Shown piece by piece: positions 56,554 to 64,000 of a stretch of DNA of 64,000 nucleotides; within the stretch, counting starts at the first letter, position 1; each line of letters opens with the position of its first letter. The notes below the pieces were generated by a model. It was not told the DNA's origin and ran no database searches. It saw nothing but the letters and a program-made list of their open reading frames with translations. Position numbers and translations under genes: made by a program. The stretch comes from Rhodocollybia butyracea (lineage: Eukaryota; Basidiomycota; Agaricomycetes; Agaricales; Omphalotaceae): assembly GCA_015501585.1 (NCBI GenBank), contig JADNRY010000013.1, forward strand, positions 310,001-374,000. The letters are read 5' to 3'.

Positions 56554-59500
56554 GACTCATACTAGGGATCAATGCGTCTATTTAGAAATGTGATAGTGAT
56601 ATTTGCTCGCTTCCTGGTACGCGACGCGACGCGACTTTGGCGCTCATGTTTTCGCACGTGACTTTGCCATCCGTCGGATCTTATCATTTATCTGCACTCA
56701 AATGAAGTCAATCCAGTGCTAGTGAAAGTTAATGAAAGTTAATGATCAGTTATGCATAATCAGTAGAAGAAATAAGAGCTAGTAAGGACTAGAGCAACCA
56801 AAGAGCAACAGCAAATCATGTAGGATAAAGGAACAAGATGTGACCCCAAGTTTGCCCCAAGTCAAGCCCCAAGTACAGAAGAAGAAGAACACAGAGAGAC
56901 ATGTACATACATGCAGTAGAAATACTCGCTCAAAGTACGTCAGGTCAGTAGAATCAATGTATTTTGATCACAAAGTACATTAAATGATGAAAACCAACCT
57001 TATAATATGCGCTTGATGAATAAGTGGCATCTGGAACTACTGAGCTGGAGTCAATGACGTTCCACACACTTTGGTAAAACTGAAAGTGATAAAGCTGACC
57101 ATGAGTGAAAGAAATTATAACCATTAGTCCAAGTGGAAGTTGATTTTAGTCTTGGGTGCTGAATATCTACCTGATTCTGTCTGTCTACGCACTCTACAGT
57201 TTGGTAAGAAACTCTGCAAGAGCCATCATGAAGTGGGACAACCCCAACCACCAGTGCTTTCAGTGGCAGTGCCGCCGCTGAGCCTTTCACTGGTAGGGGT
57301 TGTTGGCTAGCCATGGAACATGAGTCATCGGAGGCAAGATCGGAGGACAACATTCAGGAAAGTCCATCATAGGAGACGTCCTGTGCTGATATTATAAAAG
57401 CTAACTTCCTTTACGGTCAACAGACACAAAGAGATAGTGCGACAATGTTGAGTGATGAACATAAGCACAAAGAATGAGGAGTGGATTTCAGAACAAAATA
57501 AACTTGGTAGCTAAACTCGAGTCTCGGCCACGTTCGCTCATCCACCTACTGCTATGACACTCGCCGTAGAGATATTAATATGATAATGGGGCAAGCGGAC
57601 TGTAGCTGGTGAGTTGCACTGGAGTCGGGGATTGCCGCGAGAGCGGCGCTAAGGATGGGTAATAGTAGCACAAGGCCATCGCGATCACGTGCACCGAAAT
57701 TGGAGGCGTTTTCGACTATAAACCAACTATAAATTTGAATTTAAGCGAAGTCCGGTCCAAAAATGTTGCGAGAACCGCCTCGTTACTCGTGAGGTATCCG
57801 TATGGAGTCAGTCAGTCCGTGACAGTTTGAAAGAGTGACCAACCTGAGGATGCTACAAATCCCGGAGTATCATTGTTACAATATTCATGAGACCCAAAAC
57901 TGTAGTTGGATATCGAAGATGAGATATCCCGTGTACCCAGCATAAAAGAAATATGCGGTACACCTAGAAATAGATGAGCTTGTGTATTCGGCTTGAAGTC
58001 AGGAGCGTAGGGGTGCGACGTCCTTCAGGATGGTACCAGTCGGGGATCTACATCAAAGAGAGCGGTAGTGTCGCTAGAACGGAAGGGCGGATTGTAAGTG
58101 TTATTCTTACTTAAAAGAGCTCAAGGGTGCCAGAAAGTTCATAAAGGATTGTCGAGATGTAAGGAGCGATATAGGCTTGTGTACATGATGTCACCAAAGT
58201 CAGGGAGTATAAATATATCCAGAAACTCCAGACTGAAAAAGGCCCCACAACCGCAAAGGAAAGATACCAACAGGAATGACTTGTCGCGGAGGATCGAAAA
58301 GAACTGTGACTTGTGGGTATACTTTCACTGATTATGACTGCCATTGTGACCTAAAGATTCAAGATATATCATTTATAAGGACTGACCAGAGAAAAGAAAA
58401 GCATAGGCCCAGCGCTACAAGGATTCGACGACACCCACTGCATATCGCTCGTGTTCCGACCGCCATTGACGATGACTGTTTGGGCCATTAAATCAAAGCC
58501 TGGTCAGAACTAACGAAAGAACGAGTATACGTAGACTCAGAGACGACAATTGAGATCGATCATATGATAGAACTGACATTTTGTTGAGCAACAAGAAGTA
58601 CCCTGAAGGATGTAACTAATAGCCGCGTTATCTGAGGCGGAGCGCTGGAGTTCTAAGATAAAGATGCGGAAAGTCGATGTACGCGGCCATACGGCCTACA
58701 AATACTAAATACTACATAGATGTTTGTGTACAGGTGGCAGGACGATCATAGTATTTGAAAGCGGTGCATCGAGAATAAAGGCAACAGAGAGTCACCCGGG
58801 TCCCCTGTCCTCACCGGCCCTACGTATTCTGCCTGTCAGGGAGTAGAAACCAGATGCGAATACACTTTGTAGTCATACTGCTGGATGGGTTAACCAGTTC
58901 AATCGATGCTGAGGAGTAAACAGAGTAGTACGAGTCAGAGCTCACAAGAAGTGTAGAACTGCGATCCGAGGGTCAGCGAAACATTTGATCTTACAACTAT
59001 AAATTGTTTGTGAATAGTAAACCCATAATCTAACGAGCTGATAATTTCTGTGCACAGTACTTAATTCGACTGCTCCTAGTTGTCCTCTTGGCAAGGAGCG
59101 ACATATTGGTGGCCAATCGGGAATCCCATAAGCTTGTGGTACTTATTTCCGTGTGGAGATGAGTTGAAGTTACTACATCGATGGCGTTTGCACCGAGGGT
59201 AAATCCAGGCGAGTGCACAAACAGAAGGAAGAAAGTAATTACATAGATTATCCGGTATTGACGGCGGAAGCAAGGCACAAACCCTTGCTCCTCGCAGCTG
59301 TTTATCTCCCATGGGGGCTTAACCAAGGTGTTCGAGCTGTGGCAGGTATAGGGGTGAGCTTGCACAAGCTACAAAGCTACAAAACGGCAGCTGCCCACCG
59401 CAACTACCAATCTACAGCGAGTACAGCATATATTGAACCTGCTACTTATTGAAGCTCATTAAACACAGATTTGAATTCAAATGTAATTGAGCACACATTT

Positions 59501-59843
59501 TGTATATCGAAACGTATCATCAATTAGGCTCTAAATGAATCCGTGACCGTATCAGAATCTGTCTATTATGACTCACTGCAGTGCCTCCACACTGTTTTTT
59601 TTGTGTACGCTACCCGTATCTCTGCTGAAGAAGAATTCATCGGGTTGTTCATTGGATCGTCCCGCTGTTCACTTTGGATATAATAATGGATGGAATTCGG
59701 TAGGAGCCACATGCTGGCCACATGAGAAGGAAGGAAGGAATAAACCGGCGCGGTCCCGTCAGCGCTAAACCTTTTCAGTTGTCAAATGGAAACCAATTCA
59801 GCTGCGCCTCAACCTCTTGTTCGTTACTAATGTCTCCTCAACA

Positions 59844-62800
59844 ATGATAAGGGCACCCTCAGACCAGCTCCGTTTTGAGGCCACCAAAATTCTTGCAAGA
59901 CTCGCACTTATTATCGAGTTTCGACCTTGGATTAACCCTGATTATCGACAAGAACCCCCGTACAGAACTTTGTACGAATGCTTCTCACTTGGCAGGCCCC
60001 TCGGCGTACTGCTTGACCTGCTTGGATCCCCTGCGCCCAGTCATTTCAGCGTGCATATTGAAGATTTCGATTTTGACCTGTCGCTACCGGAGCGAGAGCA
60101 GTTCATTCAAAACTTCATTCAGCGCATCCAGCTGCTTGAAGCTCAAGGGAGAATCTCGTACGGAGAAGTTCTACGTGTGGAGGATGTATTAAATGGCACC
60201 AGCTCTGGCTTCATGAAAGTGTGTTGAAAGTACTCTATTTCTCCATTCGATGTACTGAGCGTCTTTTTTTTCTAAAGGTCCTTAAGACTGTCACCCGTAT
60301 ACTCTGTGCGCTGCAGGACTCTTATCCGGGCCTATTCGTTCTACCGGAGGATGCTGAGCTTAAAGTTATTGCGGCGATACAAGAGCTCGTGGAAAGTGAA
60401 CGTATTCATGTCGAGTTTCTTCGTATGGTCGTTGTAAGTGGTATATTTCGTTTGTTTCCTGCTGTTGACTAAGATTCGATTCAGGACCATGCTGCCTTCC
60501 TCTCTTTATCAACGCCCATAGAAGCTGCGCTTGAATCCATAGTTATCAACAACCAACGGCTGCAACAATATCACGACCGTGTACTCAGTTCTTTTCAACA
60601 AATCGAGTTGGACGCCTCCCTTATTCAAAACTGGGAAACGATTTTTGCTTTTGATGACCACTCTGTCCGGAACAACATGGCATCCACCTATCGCTCGCTT
60701 TGTACTAGTTATGTATCTCTGTATGAATATTTTGATAGGATCATAAGTACGCTTGAGGTAAGGTGGTTCATCTTCAATTCGCCCTCTATCTAATTCTCGC
60801 GCTGTAGCCGGTTATCGCTGCGCACTCCCAGATGCTCCTCGACGTTCTTTGCTACATTCCCTCTCGAATAGAGAGCTACTCTGACCAACTACAGGTAAGT
60901 ACAGTATTTACGATCGGTTCCTCTTATATCTTCTTTCGCAGACTATCCTTTCCTTAACCCTCCCAACCCCTGCTCATCAGTCATATTATGACTCTCTCTG
61001 TAATACTATACTGAAAATGCGCGATATTTCCTCCGGAATAGACGAAATGAGCTCAGAGGTGCGCACTCTTCGTGCCGTGAGGATACTCAAAGGTCGCGCG
61101 TTCCGCTGGCGCTCAGCTAGTGGCGGTAGTATTGACCCCTCTGATATGGGGAGATTGATACTAGATGACCAGCTGCAGCTCGAAGATACGGAAACAACAT
61201 CAGGATCATCATTGTACCAAATATTTTTATTCGAAGCCATGCTTCTATGCTGTCTTGATGGGTCCAATCAGACAAACAACTGGGACGACGAAGGATGGAT
61301 GAGTTCTGCGCGGTATCCTATCAGAGCTTGGGAGCTTGGACCTGCTTTGAAGAGGGCCGCACCTTTGAACCTAGTGTATGCAATTCCCACCAACGAATTG
61401 CAAGAGCTGCGGCTCTTTGGTTCTGGTTGGTGAAATGATGCACGTTCTCATTCATACCGCTGATTCGCTTTTGTTAGATGAATTCGAATTGGAATGGAAC
61501 CGAAACCCAAACTTAAATCAGGGACGCAGACAATCCTCCATGACTCTGTCATTCACATGCCCTTTTGGCGAGGACCAATATAACCAATGGTGTTCAGTGC
61601 TGGAAAGATTCGTCCATTCAGTCATTGATTGCCCAATCTTTAGTTCGACGAGTCCTCACGTTGGATATGAGGTAGGCGAGGATGAAGGTCATGCAGATGC
61701 AGATATAGAGAGCCTGGTGCTATCAGAAGACTCTCCAAATGAAGATTTGGATTTTGTCAAGATGAACTTTGGATTGACATCGACAGACGGTCGACGTCAT
61801 TCTCACCCTCGACCATGGAGTCTCATTGCCAGAAAAGGACCTCATTCCGAATCATCATCCCTCCATCAGCAAATGCTTGAAGAAGATGAGCAGGAGGTAG
61901 AAGATGTGCTCAGTCCGAACATGCTTCCGACCCTTTTCACTCCCCTAGTGCTGGAAGCAAAAGTTCTATCCCTCCGTTGAGCCCGAATGCTCTCGGTGGA
62001 ATAGGGGATGTTGTAGGATTCTCATCCATTGTGATGCCCCCACCCCTCCCCCTGAAGAAGATATCGGTCAGTCCTATCCACTTTCCATATACTGCCGCCA
62101 AGGCTGATATCAAACTTCAATAGTGTTTGAAATCAACGATTCGGAACGAGTATTGGATTTTACTGGACAAATAACGTTGATTGGAGGATGTGCTGTGGCG
62201 GGAGGCGGATACTCTGATGTGTGGAGGGCAATTCTGAATACTCGTAAAGATGGACGAGGGCAAGAGGTCAAGGTACGGTACTTGTTACTTTCTCGGTACC
62301 ATTCCGATGAGATTTCGTTCGTCTTAGGTCGCAGTCAAGGTGATTCGATCTCACTATGGGGATGCCGAAAGCGAAACTATACTCAAGCGGGTGAGACATC
62401 ATTGTTCGATATTATACTGAGTCTGACTAGTTTTTATTTACAGAGACTCGCCCGAGAAATGGATGTGTGGAAACAGCTCAAACATCCAAACATACTTCCG
62501 CTTTACGGTACCACCTCCGGCTTCGGGCCCTATGACTCCCTCGTATGCCCATGGATGGAAAATGGGAGTGCAAGTCGATATATGGAGAAGTGGGGTGATA
62601 TCATGTCTATGACGGATCGATTACAACTGGTGAGTGGGAACCTCACTACTTTAATCTTTACCAACACCTGCACGTAGCTCTGTGAAGTCGCAGAAGGTTT
62701 AAGATATCGTGAGTGCAATGGGTATCTGTGTGCGGTTTGCGGTTCTTAACCAGATGTACAGTCCATTCTCATGGAATCGTGCATGGCGATCTGACTGGCG

Positions 62801-63512
62801 TACGTCCTTACATAGTTCCCTTACTTCAGGCGTGCCTCTTACATCTCCGTGTGTCTTTAGTCCAACATCCTCATTGACGACAACCGGCAAGCATGCTTAT
62901 GTGACTTCGGACTCTCTAACATCATCAGTGAAGTTCATGGTGCATTTTCGAATCACTCGACAATGAGCGGAGCAATACGTTGGGCTGACGCCACACTGTT
63001 TATCACTCAAACCACCCAAATGGAATCCGAATCTGACGAACAAGTGTATCCAGTACTTACCAATAAAAGCGACATCTATTCTTTCGGAAGTGTAACTTTG
63101 GAGGTATGTAGGAGCACGCTTTCTCGCGATATACACATCATCAAACTATTCTTAGATTCTTTCGGGTCGCATACCATACCATTACATCCGCAATGATGCT
63201 CAAGTCATCTTTGAGATGGCTAAAGGTAGAAAACCTCGTCGTCCAACTGCGTCTTTTGTCACAGATGCGCAATGGGATTTCATTTTTTCGAGATGTTGGT
63301 GCGAAGATCCTATTCTGCGACCAGATGCAGAGGAAGTAGTAAGAATAATCCAGGTGCTGCTGCGGAGTAGTCTAGAGTTCCGCCGGCATACAGGCAGTGC
63401 GTGGGACAGTAGCCCGGTGGACAAAACAGAGGAGGCCTTGTCACTAGACAAGCATCTGGATGTCGTCGTAAACTCACATCGTAGGCATAGTGAACCTCTA
63501 CAGAATGGATAA
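59844..63512 (+). CDS. Cdc24-like RhoGEF fused to TKL-type protein kinase
   Basis: There are thirteen exons: 59844-60218, 60278-60433, 60485-60757, 60808-60894, 60942-61425, 61478-62066, 62124-62272, 62328-62390, 62444-62629, 62678-62708, 62762-62799, 62861-63103 and 63156-63512. This makes about 1010 aa if two single-base losses in exon 6 are allowed for (T2 at 61925-61926; C5 at 62048-62052). In order: a Cdc24-type calponin-like region (YRTLYECFSLGRPLGVLLDL); a DH domain (AIQELVESERIHVEFLRMVV, IPSRIESYSDQLQ); a PH domain (SSLYQIFLFEAMLLCC to QYNQWCSVLERF); a Ser-rich linker; and a kinase domain. Kinase motifs are GGYSDVWRA, VAVKVIRS, HGIVHGDLTGSNILI, CDFGLSNI, KSDIYSFGSVTLE and LRPD. The APE triplet is replaced (RWADATLF). 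Without the two corrections the frame stops at 61980, before the kinase. Two adjacent genes are the alternative, but no start codon context for a separate kinase gene is seen. Confidence 0.72.
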
Positions 63513-63692
63513 TATGTTCCATCTAGACCCAGGCCTGCGAAGTTGCGTTAATAACTTCAAATAGAGTATATTGACCTATACACAACAAGCTTCGAAGTAC
63601 AGCTCCAGGTTGAATGTTGATGTGTTTCTCGTGATGATAACGCACCCGGCTTGTTTTTTTTTTTTTGCTTCCTTACCTACTTACGAGCCTTA
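63513..63692. other. 3' flank of the fusion gene
   Basis: Contains a T14 run at 63654-63667, a likely 3'-end or slippage tract. No gene was seen. Confidence 0.4.
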
Positions 63693-64000
63693 TCATAATG
63701 AGACAGTGATAAGATAAAAATTCTCAGCGCTTAATCGTCTATTCTGGACATGCGTGTGGCACGAGGAGCACTCCTTGCAATGTCTGGAGATGTCTGGCTG
63801 CTTGGATAGATCATGAAACATCAATATACTGGAATTGTGTGCTTGAGGCTATGTCAGGTATCTCTCCGGACTGGCCGCAACCGCGGGATAGGGTCGGCTG
63901 AACTCACATATTCAGATTGCACTGTTTCATAGCGAAGTCCCTGTCGATTAGTGGTCAAATCATCACGTTGTGGAGCTGATATATCTTCTCCGTGAAGCCG
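63693..64000 (-). CDS. Possible C-terminal part of a minus-strand gene, cut by window end
   Basis: On the minus strand an open stretch from the window edge (RLHGEDISAPQRDDLTTNRQ, GLRYETVQSEY) ends in a good donor (GTGAGT). It can be joined to a second open stretch ending LSAENFYLITVSL with a stop at 63693. There is no family match. The splice pattern is suggestive only; it may be chance. Confidence 0.28.

Larger units (their letters stand above)
51390..59843. other. 8.4-kb gene-poor, repeat-bearing region
   Basis: No convincing gene is present over 8.4 kb, in contrast to the dense gene packing elsewhere. It holds two complete non-autonomous DNA transposons (52010-52346 and 53014-53605), a stray transposon end near 56540, small tandem repeats, and many short frames without motifs. 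Frames at 54208-54642 (+), 55825-56340 (+) and 57051-57353 (-) are open for 100-170 codons but read as random protein. The region could be decayed mobile DNA. Confidence 0.5.

Noticed and set aside
57051..57353. Minus-strand frame starting near MASQQPLPVKGSAAALPLK, thought of as a retrotransposon gag start
   Set aside because: No zinc knuckle, protease or LTR nearby; similarity was only compositional.
62123..62677. Kinase as a separate gene starting in exon 7
   Set aside because: No suitable ATG before the glycine loop; exon 7 begins in the middle of a codon that fits the upstream linker.

Overview
The window is nuclear DNA of a mushroom-type basidiomycete (Agaricomycetes). The evidence is many short introns (mostly 45-65 nt, GT-AG with a few GC-AG), closely packed genes on both strands, and families typical of that class: DUF6533, DUF6699, mpaB-like ER oxygenase, BTB proteins with agaricomycete C-termini, and a TKL-type kinase domain. 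No bacterial operon, CRISPR or viral gene was seen. I assembled gene models by hand from conserved protein context and splice phase; exon ends may be off by a base or two where no homology guides them.

Layout. 166-1882 (-) DUF6533 membrane protein. 2450-3838 (-) decayed LINE. 4058-5514 (+) peroxisomal 3-ketoacyl-CoA thiolase. 6090-7400 (-) a tRNA-Val(AAC) gene cut in two by a 1.23-kb insertion that ends in a LINE-type tail. 7454-9691 (-) class I histone deacetylase, Hos2/HDAC3 type. 10261-12644 (-) ubiquitin hydrolase Ubp6. 12892-15092 (+) mpaB-like oxygenase. 16235-16988 (-) BAP31-like ER protein. 17174-18936 (-) eIF2-gamma. 20469-23143 (+) two tandem RRM/SR genes. 23480-25275 (-) MARCH5-like RING-CH ligase. 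25571-28048 (-) Mcm10. 28327-29785 (+) and 29992-30597 (-) unrecognised genes. 31367-32326 (-) BTB protein. 33748-34920 (-) NIF3 family. 34927-36670 (-) 7-TM receptor-like protein. 37819-40539 (-) mitochondrial PPR-like protein. 40715-40814 (-) intron-containing tRNA-Arg(ACG). 40937-42769 (-) DUF1365 protein. 44012-46564 (+) ferric reductase. 47517-48737 (+) DUF6699 protein. 48953-49756 (+) Naa10. 50130-51389 (+) Ser-rich protein. 51390-59843 is gene-poor and holds two well-formed non-autonomous DNA transposons. 59844-63512 (+) is a fusion of a Cdc24-like RhoGEF with a TKL-type protein kinase.

How it fits together. Most genes are unrelated housekeeping functions (beta-oxidation, chromatin, proteasome-linked deubiquitination, translation start, replication start, splicing, N-terminal acetylation, iron reduction) and do not form a metabolic cluster.

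Two structural points stand out. First, the tRNA-Val gene can be read as perfect 5' and 3' halves on either side of the insertion. Second, five otherwise intact genes (HDAC, Ubp6, mpaB-like, DUF6699, RhoGEF-kinase) carry single-base frame breaks, each placed at or next to a short mononucleotide run. These look more like sequence-quality errors than independent gene deaths, but cannot be settled from sequence alone.
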